64,000 nucleotides of DNA from Agelaius tricolor (taxonomy: Eukaryota; Chordata; Aves; Passeriformes; Icteridae): contig JALJCS010000009.1 in NCBI GenBank assembly GCA_023055355.1, positions 45,724,501 through 45,788,500 on the forward strand. Reading direction: 5' to 3'. A program made the translations under genes and the position numbers. Shown here piece after piece: positions 34,628 to 45,565 of the stretch (positions within the stretch are counted from its first letter, which is position 1; every line of letters begins with the position of its first letter). The notes beneath the pieces were generated by a model. The model ran no database searches. It saw nothing but the letters and a program-made list of their open reading frames with translations, and was not told where the DNA came from.

Positions 34628-34657
34628 AGCTGGCAGATGACAGCACACAAGGAACTG
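34628..34657 (+). other. Candidate 30-nt microexon
   Basis: Acceptor TTCTGTTTTTAG (ending 34627) and donor ACTG/GTGAGT (GT at 34658) flank 30 nt. The length is divisible by three and two frames are open, one reading LADDSTQGT. Chance is a strong alternative at this length. Confidence 0.17.
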
Positions 34658-35069
34658 GTGAGTAATACCCATTGTATTCTTACTGGCAACTGGATGGCTG
34701 CCAACATCTTCATTTCAGTAATTGTGCTCTCATTGCTGTACTGTGTGAGGAGCAGATCCTGGGGACAGTGAGATAGAAGCTGTGGATTGTTGTTTCGGTT
34801 TTTTTTGGTAGTTACAAATGACTGAGTGCTTTAGAAAGATAACACAATTTAATAATGCTAGTGAGATCTGGATTAGTATTGTACAATGAAAGCAGCCATA
34901 ACTCTTAACTTTAAAAATTTAAACTTAATTGGTTAAACTTTTATTAATTTCTGGGTTTCATGAACAGCCAGAAAATGTGAGTTTTATGAGAAAGATCTTC
35001 CTTCAGCATATGGTAATGTGCATTGGTTTTGGTGTAGTTAAATTTGTTTAGTAAGCTCAACTATTGGTG
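34658..35069. other. AT-rich non-coding sequence
   Basis: Repeat-free. About 34850-34990 is TAAT- and TTAA-rich and could be conserved non-coding DNA. No gene. Confidence 0.5.
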
Positions 35070-35480
35070 TGTCACCATCATATTTTCTGAAAAATCCCTT
35101 TGCCAGGATTTCTTCTCCTGGGAAGCTGAGAAGCCTCAGAGAAAAATGAAAACAATAATTATCTGATTCATGTCTCCTGTGTTTTGCTGCTTTGGAATGT
35201 GGTTTGGATGTTGTTTACCAACAGGTCATTGTTTGCTTGGTTTCATGTGAATTGTTTTCACTTAATGACTAATCACTCTCCAGCTGTGTTGAGGCTCTGG
35301 CGAGAGTAAAGAGTTTTCAGTAGTATCTTGTTAAGCCTTCTGTAAGTATCCTTTCTCTATTCTTTAATATAGCGTTTTTTAAATATAATATAGATCATAA
35401 AATAATAAACTAGCCTTGTAAGAACATGCAGTCAGATTCACTCATTCCTCCCTTCAATGGGGGCCTCAGAAAATACCACA
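35070..35480 (+). mobile_element. Solo LTR, ERVL-like (copy 2)
   Basis: It begins TGTCACC and ends ATACCACA. It is the more complete of the two copies, retaining GGGAAGCTGAGAAGCCTCAG and the adjacent AAAACAATAATTATCTGATT segment lost from copy 1. It lies in the same orientation about 3.6 kb downstream. No clear 5-bp target duplication is visible (TGGTG before, GTCAG after). No gag, pol or env sequence adjoins it, so it is read as an independent solo LTR. Confidence 0.83.
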
Positions 35481-38400
35481 GTCAGTGTGCAAGGGAGTCC
35501 TACTCATGTTTATTAAATCCCTCTTTTTCCTCACTGAATGTGTCACATAGCCAGTTACTCACGGAAATCAATTTTTAAATACTTGTGCATGTCTGTTTTC
35601 AGAAGTAGGTTACATTTGTTCATCCAGTCAGGAAAAGCAAAAGTACCAGATTGTCTCTTTTGAACACAGCTCAGCAACCCTCTGAATACTGGCAGCTGAG
35701 CTCTACGTGGGGAAATGCTGCTGAGAAATTCGGCTCCATCTGAATAATGCAATGCCATTCACGGTGTTCTAGGAACACGATGAAAAGAGACAGGCTAAGT
35801 TTGTCAAACGTATTGTTCGTGGCAAATTATTCATTCAGCTTTAACAAGCACTCAGCAGCTGCTGTGCTTTGAGTGCTGCTGAAGCTGTCCTTGAGAAGTG
35901 ACAGGTTTTGGGGCCGATCCACCCTGGCTTGGCTCGCAGGCTGCACCATCAGAAGTGTTTTCCCATTGCTCCAGGCAGTATCAGCCGTCCCTATCTCATC
36001 CCCAGTTCAATTAAGATGTGATGTGCTTTTCTTCCTCACTGCTTTCCTTTTATCTCCTCTCCTTCTATTGCTATGACATCTTTCTTCTCCCTATTAGGGT
36101 TGGTCCTGAATACTGATAAGGTTAAATTTGCTGTAAATTGCAGGAGAAATAGGCCAGCCCCGTGGTGCCTGATATCTTGCAAACATCAAACCTTTCATGT
36201 TCAGAGGGTTCCAAGAATTATGTGAGTTTTCAGCCTTTGTTTTTATGAGGTTTGGAGCCAAATCATTTTTTAAGAACTGCTTTAATACTTCTCCACTTGC
36301 TAAGTTTCTCTGTAAATGTTCAATGCCAAATCAAGTAAAATTTTCTCTCAGGCCTGTTTTAATGATGAAGGTTTAAAAAACCTCGGACTTTGGGCTGACC
36401 CAACAGAGAGGTTTTGCAGTGTGGTGGAAGCAGAGCTTGGATTAGTTACATTTTTTGTGCTTTTAGTTTATTTTTGGGGTTTTTTGTTTTATTTTGTTCC
36501 TCTAAATTTTTAATCCTGTTTTTGAATTTTGGTTCTTTCATCCCTAATGCTGGCATTTCTACTCCTCTTCTTAACTTTATGCCAGTTAGCTTAAAACACT
36601 TTATGTTGATATACTTCAAATCTAGTTATGCTGTTTAAAAAGAGGTAGTCTGAAATATTTCAAAGGTTTTTTAAAAATTCATTTAAAATCTTCATGTCAT
36701 TTTCAGATGACACAAACATAATTAATTTTTAATATTTACATTAGAAATTTCACAAAGCAACAGAAGAGATTTTTCAGATTCTCAAACTTGGCAGAGAGGC
36801 TGAGAGTAGAGATGAGCTTGTTTGTCTTTGCCATTTGAAACTCCAAGTCTCAAAACCAATTTGTGTCAGAACACTAAGAGTTCTTACACTTAGGTTATTT
36901 GTGTGTGTGGTTTTGTGGTTTTAGTTTTTGGTTTGTTTTTTTAATTCAAGAGCACTTTGTGGCTGGGGAAGGTTATAAGGTGATTGTCTGGTGCTTCAGG
37001 GACAACTAATATATCCCATTAATTTGATTATTATTATTTAGTTTGGATTTTTGACTTGACATAAAATGGCAACAGCAAAAGCAACCCAGTCAAAATCAGG
37101 TTGGCATTTAAACTTTTCCAGCTGTAGTTCATTTTGGTGTTGGTTTTTGGGTTTTTTAAGTACTTCAGCATATGGGTATTGTTTTCCAGGAAATGCACAT
37201 TTGTCTCTTGAGGCTTTTAATGCTGTTGAGCTCACATCTACCCCTGCATATGTGAAGAATTAACTTGCTGGTTTATTGAATCTTAGATTTCTGTGATCTA
37301 TAGGCTCACCCTGTTCAGTCTCTATAAAATGTAATCCTGTGTTGAAGTTTGCATAATGTTGGAATGCAAATTATTTAGCAGCATTTTGTCATTGGAGTGT
37401 TACATTTTTATTAAACAACCCTTCAAGGAAAGGTTTGGGACTTAACAAATTGAAAATTCAGCCTATAAGTTGTAAATGAATTTTCAAAGCACCATAAGAA
37501 ATAAGAGGGATATGAGAAGTTTCTGCAGGTACTCCATCCTTTCTAACAAATCTAAAAAAACCCATACAGATTTGGTAGAAATTGTTGACAAAAGTCTTAT
37601 ACATATTGGTGCAGTTTTAATCAAAAAGTCACACAATCTGAGTGATTGGTCTGTTGCAGTGCATGAAATCTTGGGGAAGCTTTTCCTGGGGGGTTCACTC
37701 AGTTTGTGTGTGTTTCCCAATTCATTTGGCTGGACAGCATTTTTGTGTTGCTGCTCCTATCTTCTCTGCTTCCTACTCCAGCAATTTTAAGTCCCTTTTT
37801 CTTTGCTTGTTCCTTTTTGGAGACAGAACAAGGGACTTCACACAGCAGAAAGCAGAGATTCAGCAGTTTATGAAAAACTGGCATCTTGTAGCATTTCCAG
37901 GCCTGCCATTTGTCATCATTAGTGATTCCTGAGGTTGCTGGCACTTCTGTAGCTATTTCTACAGAGCAGACCTAGTGCCGTTTTGTGATTTGGGAAGCTG
38001 CTTGTGTGAATGATGATATATCTAAGTGTTTGTATGGAGTAGCTGTGGATTTTATTTATTCCAAGGTAAACTGCTGACCTTGAGAATGGTTTAACTAATT
38101 GCTCTGCAAATACCACAGGTTGCAGGTGCCAGTATAGAGGAAAGTGAAGTTTATAAACATGGGTTTCGTCTTAGCAGACATTTTAATTTTAACTATCTTT
38201 ACCTGAATGTGTAAAAGAGAAAAATTGCTATAGTAGCCCTTCAAATCATGCCTCAGGTAAATAAGGGTCAAGATCCTGTCCTGGCACAGAAGGTCTTAAG
38301 TTTTCCATGAACTCTGCCACTGTGGCAAGCAAATCCTTACCTGGTGTGCTCAGAAAAGTGTACACTTATCCCAATCTCCACTGTTTTTTGAAGATTGAGG

Positions 38401-40114
38401 GAAGGGTGAGTAAGGGCTTCTAGCTCTTTCTCCTACCTGGAAGAATTGGCTGAAAATAGAGAGAGAACTAAATGACATTTTATATATGGAGTGCAGTGAA
38501 ATCTGCATATGGCTGGGAGAAAGTGTGTGTAGCTTTATTCTTCTTTTGGGGGCATAATAGGATTCTCATCAGTTGTCTGTATGTAGGCAACTGTAATCCT
38601 ATATAATATACAATACTGGAAGTTAGGAAAGTACAAGGAATACTATGGCTTCTTCATTTTGGAGTTTCCTGTGCACCAGTGACAGTGTTTTAAAATGCTT
38701 TTAAGCAAAGCACTGGATGTCTGCTACAGTTTCCTAAATTTAGCCCTGTGTAGTTCAATTTCCCCCATCATCCTTGCTGGTCTAATTAGGAAAAATACAA
38801 TTGCTGGTTGGACTCCTAGGAAGTTAGAGCATCTCTTGTGTGTGTAACTTGCAGCCTCCTGTCACCTCAATTTAAATGAGAGCTAAATGGAAAAGTGGGG
38901 TTGTGTCTGGGGCCTGTGGTGCAGTGAAAAGGAGTTCCATGAGCAGCATGGTGGGCTCCTACCCCTTTGCTGTCTTTTTTTTGTACCATGCTGATGAACT
39001 TGCTCATGAGGCTTGAAGCCTTCCAAGCTCACTGGGCTTTGATAGTTTAAAACTTTTCTAGTGGTTTGAAGCAGATTATGAGACATCCTGTTTCTAAACC
39101 AGTTTTATTGTGGAAGATATCTTATCTCCAGAAATTGATATGCTTCTCTGTTTGGCTTTTTTAACACAAGCCTGCACAGGGAACAGAAGCTTATTGGCTA
39201 CACTGAGTTTTCCCATTCAGTGACAGTTACAGAATCCTCTTGTGCTGAATAACTGCTGCTGATGTACTGTGAAAATTATGTCTGATAGACCCTGGATTTT
39301 CTCTTTGCTGTGGCTGTGAATTTGTATAGAGACTTTTCATTTGTCCCCAGTGCAGCCAGTATTGACTTACATACCAGGATTTAACTAGGGAGGTTAGTGC
39401 TCAGCTTTTTAAGTGGGTGCATAGTCAGCCTTTCATATTAAGGCAGAATGCTTGCTGCAGAGTTTCAAATATTTTCAAAATCCAATTTGTCTAAGTCAGA
39501 GCTGTGTCCAAACTGCTGTTGGTCAAGGCAACTGATCAGACTGGCAAACAAGCGCAGCTTTTGTGAGTACCAGCCCTTTTTTATCTCTGTTCCAGCTACA
39601 TTACTCTCAGTCCAATAAACTGCTTTTTCCTGCAGAATTTGCTTGCTTCCATTAGATTCACTTTGCTGCTGTGGTATACAAATAATATGGGAATGTTACC
39701 ATAAGGGAATAGTTTAAAATAGATATTAAAAGTATGCAGCCAATGTCACATCATTGTCATTGAAAATTGCTGATTGCTTGGGTAGTGAGGAGATGTATTT
39801 CAGTGAAAAATTTTTAGGAGTCATGCAGCCACATCTTAAGTCAGTATAAGTTCTACAGTGTTCATTAGGAGATGATCATTATGCTTAATATGGAAGCATG
39901 TCATCCAGTGATATGCTTCCAGCTTGCTATGGGTAAATAGTTGTCTTATTTGTTCAGACATTCCTTCAGTTAAACCTGTCCTGTTTTAGGATTTTTTCCT
40001 ATTTAATTACTACTAATTTTGACATTTGAGATTCACAGTATTTTAATGTGAATTAAAATAATGTGAATCACATTGTTTACATTTGGACTTCTACTTAGCA
40101 ATGCTTTTTATAAA
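35481..40114. other. Long unique non-coding stretch
   Basis: No interspersed repeat recognised. 35760-36110 is somewhat richer in CpG and repeat-free. A minus-strand segment, 38380-38341 (40 nt), lies between a pyrimidine-rich acceptor and a CACCAG/GTAAGG donor, with one open frame. Open frames at 37476-37932 overlap on both strands and resemble no protein. Confidence 0.5.
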
Positions 40115-40745
40115 ATTAGGGTTTAGGCTCCAGCATTTTCTTGTAGACCAGGGATCTCAGACCTGACAGAGACTCTGCACAGTAACCCCTGTAACGTGTC
40201 AGGCTCCTCCTTCTCCCTTTTTCCGTGACTGCTGCATGGAATCTGGGCTGACGCTAATCTAGAAGGACAGTCACACCTCATGAAAGAATCATCACTGCTA
40301 ATCAAATCAGAGTGAAAACCCACCACTCTGCATCAGTGGAGACATTTAACGTGCTGAATATTTCATGCACTGGGGGCTGTGGCTGTAGACAGAACCCTCT
40401 CACCAGCTCCTCGTTGCGTGCAAATATTTACTCAGACACTCTGGAGTGGCTGAGCTGGTGTGCAGCAACACTGGGAAGCCTTGAGTGATCCTTCTAAGTA
40501 ATGGTAATTACAAGTGACTCCACACATGCTGGGTCACGGGGGCTTGCAGACAGCCCCTTGTGTTGTCAAAGCTCCCCTTGCCTGCATGATTAAGTGGGCA
40601 GTGTGCCACAGGAAATTTGATGCATACAGGATGACAAATGTCTGTTTTGGCTGCTGAGAATTGAACTCAATTGTAGATCTGCAGAAACATCAAAACACAA
40701 TCAAGGGCTGACATCAAACCCGCGAGCCAAGAGAGTTCCTCAGGC
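40115..40745. promoter_or_regulatory. Candidate conserved non-coding element
   Basis: A 630-bp repeat-free block has more CpG than its surroundings (for example GACGCTAATC, CTCGTTGCGTGC and CCCGCGAGCC). It also has homeodomain-like cores, including TAATTA at 40505-40510. Balanced composition without repeats in a long gene-free stretch suggests constraint. No frame is convincingly coding: the minus-strand frame 40123-40326 is only 67 codons and unrecognised. Conservation was not tested. Confidence 0.22.
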
Positions 40746-43437
40746 TAAAAGGGCTGAACTTGAAAGTACAAGAAGGGAGGGCTTTAGTTTGCGTGGTGGT
40801 ACAGCAGTTAGTTTTGCTGATTCCTTGCAAGGAGGGGTAGAGGAAGTAACAACCCAGGAAAATCTCTCTGTAGTTCCAGTTGTTCCTTATGTTCAAATGG
40901 TAAATGTGGAGGGGCAAAAGAACAGAGCAATGCAACCCAGTAGGTTTACTTTTGGTTTTTATATTTAGACTTTAAGGGTTTTTTCCTCTACAGTGTAGAA
41001 TAGTTGCTCTTGGCTATCCATGGTGGAAATCTTCCTTCTTGTTTACCCTGATAATATCTCCTTGTGACACCAGGAAGAGTTCACTGTTTAAAATAGGGGT
41101 ACAAATGCTTCATTCACCTGCTGCTTTTGCGATTGCTTGGTCTTATAAGACTGTTTGAAAAAGCTGTCCTGTCTTGTTACTCACACCATGATAAGGTGAT
41201 GACATAAAGGGTCAGACTGTAATGTTAGACTCATCCTGTTCCTCCCAGCAGAGGTAAGGAGTGATTGAATGTTATTTTCAGGCCCTAGGTCTGTACAATC
41301 TGAATAACCCTGTAGGTTGTTGTGTGTGGTGAAATCTGCTTCCAGGTTGGGAGCAGGCTGCAAGGTACAACACAAGCACATTGTCTCTGAGTGAAGAATT
41401 AGTGACTGGGTTCCTTTGGTCTGTGTGAGTGATGGCAGAGGGTTAGTGGTGCTACACCAATCTTCATTTTAGCTAGAACTCTTCTGCATCAGGAGTTCTG
41501 GTGTTTGCCTTACAAGGTTTGTAGCCCTTCCTGTATCTCCTCTAGAGTAGCCACCGTGTGTCCTCTTTCCTCTGCTTTTGTAGTGCCACTACACTGAAGG
41601 TGGAGACAAAATACACCTTGACAGATGTGCTTGTCAAATAATAAAAATCATTATTCCTAAGCAGGTGTTCAGGAGCTGGGAAAAAACTGTTGAAAGGGTT
41701 ATTTGCTGGATGTGGACAATCAGTGGAGCTGGTCAAATAATGAGCTGCTGAAAGAAATTTTGAGTAAGTATCAGTATTTGTTGGATAATTTGCTTTCAAT
41801 GAATAATGTTTTTTCAGGCTGTATTCATCTGTCAGGAGACTGGGTGATGGTGGCTCTAAAGCAAAGCCCTTCATATGGAAGCACTGTTAGGATGCTTCTG
41901 GCAGTCTCTGCAGGGAGGCAGAATTCCTCCCAAGGGGAAGAGAATGCAGTTTCTGCCCTGTCCCCCTTGCCTGTTCTGCTGAGCAGCTCTGCTTGAAGGA
42001 AGGAAAAATAGTTACTTGTATACCACTCCATTTGATTATGGACAGACTTCTCTGTGTGTTGAGGCAGTTAAATACAGAGAAGCAAAACCAAGCTAATTTT
42101 GTACTTGGTGTGCCCTGTTTTGCCAGCAGTGGCCAGATAAAACCCACAAAAGCCAAGGAATATCCCCACAAAATGCACAAAGCAGACTCTGAAAGCAACT
42201 TTGCTTTCTTCCAAGAGCAGGAGTTTCAATTTCTGAATGTACCTGGCTAAATTTGTCACACTCCTGTGTGCTGCTTCCTTCCACTGTGCCAGCTGCTTGT
42301 GCATGCAGCACCACAAATGCTGCTTGCCCCAGGCTTATGTTCCTGAGTATTTCCTCTCAGTGCCTGCAGCCACAGTGGTAGAGTGAAGCTGTTGGTATTG
42401 GATAGGTCTTTTCTCAGGTGTAATCAGTCTGGAGCTTTATCATTTCAAAATAAGTTTACTTATAGACATTGAAATTGCTCACTACAAGCTGGAGGTTAAG
42501 ATGGCATTTTTTTCCTAGGAAAGAGTGATTTATATATGACAGAACTTGGATTTGTCTTTTCTACAAAAGCTTTCTATGCAAAGCATGGTTGTGTCCCACT
42601 GGAATGAAAAGGGCATTCATAAAACACTTTTTTCTCAATATGTACTGTATATACTTATGTACAATATGTTATAAGATCACAATGGTAGTTCATGTGGCTT
42701 TGCTGTGTCTCTGGATGGCTTTGCATGATGTCAGCCTCTTCAGAGTAGAGTCAATCTGAGAGAACTACTGATTTATTAATTTTTTTATTTTTGACATAGG
42801 TCTCTGTTCTTCCTGCTATTCAGAAACATCAGTTAGAAAAGAGCATTTTGAGAGAGGTGTATTGTATCTTTTTGAAGAATCCTATGAACTGCTGGGTAAC
42901 CAGCCTTACATGCTGTTAGGCCTTTCAGAGAGTTTCTTACACTGTGACCTTCTTCAGGAACTATTCCCCTCCTCTCAGAGGGGACACAAAATCATCTTGT
43001 TCCTGTCAAGAAAAGTTGCAATGGTTCTGATATGTGTTGTAATGTATTTCTGTGGAAATTTACTATTTTGGGTTTAATGTAAGAAAATCCAGCTACTTAC
43101 TGCAAGCATTCATAACATCTTGCATGGAAGGAATGAACATGTTGCTGCTCTGAATGCTGAGTGGCTCCACAATTTCATTGAATACAAATTTCTTTAGAAT
43201 TTGGCTCCTTGCAGTTTGCTTAAAACCTGGGAATAGTGAGTGGTGGTTGAAGTAAGAATATGGTTCTACACAAAATATACACAGCTGGTCTTTTTATTTT
43301 CAAGCTTCCTTCTTCCATGTTTTCCTGCTTCATTATGGGCCTTAAAAATATTTCAGTCTGAAGGATTTCATCTGAGTTTATCTGGTAGGGAGATGGCAGG
43401 GATAAAAATAAGAATTACAGCATGTTATCTTGTGCAG
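40746..43437. other. Unique non-coding sequence
   Basis: No gene or repeat family recognised. Around 41540-42320 many frames of 65-110 codons overlap on both strands, including 110 codons at 41542-41874 (minus) and 103 at 41887-42198 (minus). None shows a domain, and mutual overlap argues against coding. Confidence 0.5.
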
Positions 43438-43483
43438 GGGGAGAAGCCAAAATATATATTAAAGGTATTTTTAATGTGGAAAG
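43438..43483 (+). other. Candidate exon (46 nt)
   Basis: Acceptor TTATCTTGTGCAG (ending 43437) and donor GAAAG/GTGAGT (GT at 43484) flank 46 nt. One frame reads GEKPKYILKVFLMWK; another has a stop. The same frame stays open upstream to 43240, so openness is not confined to the putative exon, which weakens the case. Confidence 0.13.
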
Positions 43484-44204
43484 GTGAGTTCTGAAGTCCT
43501 TTGAAAATGAAAACCTATGAGATATAAGGAACTGAAGTCCATGGTTGTCCAGACGTATCCTGGCTGTCTAAATCAATATTTTATGCCTGCATCAAGTTTG
43601 CTGGAACAGTGTAGTTATTGGAAAATGCTTCTTGACAAAGTCTTATTTATGCAAAAAAAGTTCCATAATCAGGAGAAAAACCCCACTGTAACATGTTTGC
43701 CCTGATCCCAGTGCAAGGTCTCTGAGAGTCACACCAGTTGTTACATGAAGAATTACTGCAAAATTGCTAATGGCTTATGCACCCCATCCAGGCTTCTTGT
43801 GTTCTAAACTTCAGTTAATTTTGAGAATTACAACAGTTGTCAAATTATTTCAAAAGGACAGGGAGTAAAAGTGGTGTTTGGTTTTGTTTGTTTTTTTGTC
43901 TTCTCACTTAATTGGCTAAAAGCACCTTCAGCTGCTCTGATCTGAAAATGCACAGCGTAGAGCAGTGTTTGCTTACTGGAAATCCAGGAAACACTGAGTT
44001 GTCAGTTTTATTGGCATCTGCCTGCCCTTATGGACTTGAAAAAACTGGATAAGAAAATGGAAATCTATTGTCTTGTTTCTAAATGGGAATATCTTGGAAA
44101 ATCACTTCCTCCATCCTTGTTCTATGAGGAACCCAAGGATAATTCAGGCAGAGTCAGAGTAGAAGCTTCAAGATACTGAAGTTCTGCTTTATCTGCTTTT
44201 GATT
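43484..44204. other. Non-coding sequence, possible decayed MIR
   Basis: 43957-44030 (GTAGAGCAGTGTTTGC, then GGAAATCCAGGAAACACTGA) faintly resembles the 5' half of MIR. It is too decayed to call. Nothing else recognised. Confidence 0.35.
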
Positions 44205-44480
44205 CCCTAATGGGCCTTCATCTCCAAAAAGATGAGATGGTTATGTGCTGATTAATGTGGGCTGTTTACCATTTCTCCTGATAAGCTGGGAGGATGCATT
44301 AAATCTGCCTCAGCAAGTGGCAGTGAAGTTTCAGATGGTAACGAGGACAGCTGCATCTTTGTTTGACTCCTGAAGGTCAAGTGTTTCTAAATCCTTTCCC
44401 AGCTTATAAATAAGATTGCTGATGTGATTCAGTTAGTTATGGAAACTGTAACCTCAAGGATATTTTCAGCCTTTTGTGTT
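44205..44480. promoter_or_regulatory. Candidate conserved non-coding element
   Basis: Repeat-free block with a GATA-type TGATAAG at 44279-44285 and further ATTAA and CAGCTG-like cores. This reads like enhancer sequence; conservation untested. Confidence 0.18.
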
Positions 44481-45503
44481 GGTGGAAATACTTCTGGCTG
44501 TATTTATAGTGATACTCCAGATAGTGCTTTTCAGTGTTTTTTTGGGCAGTGGCTCGTATCAAGCCACAGATGTATTTTGAATGAGTAGTGAGGCTGCCTA
44601 AATCTTAAACTGGAAGTTGGAGTTAGAGCCAGACTTGAAGATGGCAACTTCATGAGGAATATGTGTCCCCAAAGCCCTCAGCTTCCTTAGGCTTGTGGAT
44701 TTTGGAGTCTGTGGTTCAGTGCTGCTTGTGCTTGGGGTCTGAGATGGAAGAAGAAATGGTTACTTGCAAGATTACAAGCCCTTGCTTGTCAAGGTTAAGA
44801 TTTTTGGCTTGATTTTTTTTTTTTTTTCCTTCCCCCATTGGAATTGAAGACCTGCATAAAATAGAGATCTGAAGTGCACCTGGGTATAATCCTCATTTGA
44901 GAAAAGAAGGGAGAGAAATGCTTATTGGTTAAATAGGGGAAGAGTAAGGGCAGGGTCAGAGTTGCACAGAAACCCTGCAACTTCTTCTGGCATGACCTTT
45001 GCCAGTGTCAGGGCCTGGAACGTCAGCCTGGTGCTTAGGACTGCTGCTGCTGGGGATCAGTGGTCACTAAACCCCCAGGGTCTTCATATCTTGAGCAGCA
45101 GCCTTGTATTTTGCAGCTTTTGTTTCCAAAAAAGCCTCAGCAGGCCTTTGTTTTTTACTCTTTCTGCTGGTTTCAGCTACTTCCAGTTCCTTGGTGGCCC
45201 CTGGAGTTTGCCATCCCCCTCTGACTTTCTCCTTCTTTCTGTGGCAAAGCTGAATCTGAGCTCCTCAAGGATGAAAAGTTTCCTCAGAAGGACACAGCTG
45301 CCTCTAGAAGCCTGGAGCTGATCCTGAGTAATGGGTTGTGTATTGAGCCTACAGATGATGGCTGTGCTTAGAGAAATGTGTACTGTAAATTACTGCTGCA
45401 AGTTCAGTGGTACCTTGCTCATAAAATACTGCCAGACTTGCTCTCTTGTGAAGTATTTTGATGCTAACTCTTCAGAGGGCTTAATCTGATCAGTAAAACT
45501 TAC
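44481..45503. other. Non-coding sequence
   Basis: T15 at 44813-44827. An open frame of 119 codons (44962-45321, plus) has no recognisable domain. No gene called. Confidence 0.5.
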
Positions 45504-45565
45504 CTCACTGCAGTTCCCTTCTGCTGGAGTTTGCTCCAGTGCCAGTTTCCTCTTGTGAAGCCACT
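45504..45565 (-). other. Candidate minus-strand exon (62 nt)
   Basis: On the minus strand, an acceptor ending CTAATGCTAG and a donor, GTGAG/GTAAGT, flank 62 nt with two frames open throughout. One reads WLHKRKLALEQTPAEGNCSE and continues open past the donor. The third frame stops near the end. The donor is strong and the acceptor only moderate. No homology recognised. Confidence 0.15.

Noticed and set aside
31119..35480. Reading the two LTRs as the ends of one provirus
   Set aside because: The intervening 3.6 kb contains CR1 fragments and unique sequence, with no gag, pol or env character, and the LTRs differ by an indel of about 35 bp.
41542..42320. Cluster of 65-110 codon frames
   Set aside because: They overlap one another on both strands and none resembles a protein; consistent with chance in less AT-rich DNA.
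43957..44070. Third or fourth MIR copy
   Set aside because: Only a short 5'-half resemblance (GTAGAGCAGTG, ATCCAGGAAACAC); too decayed to call.
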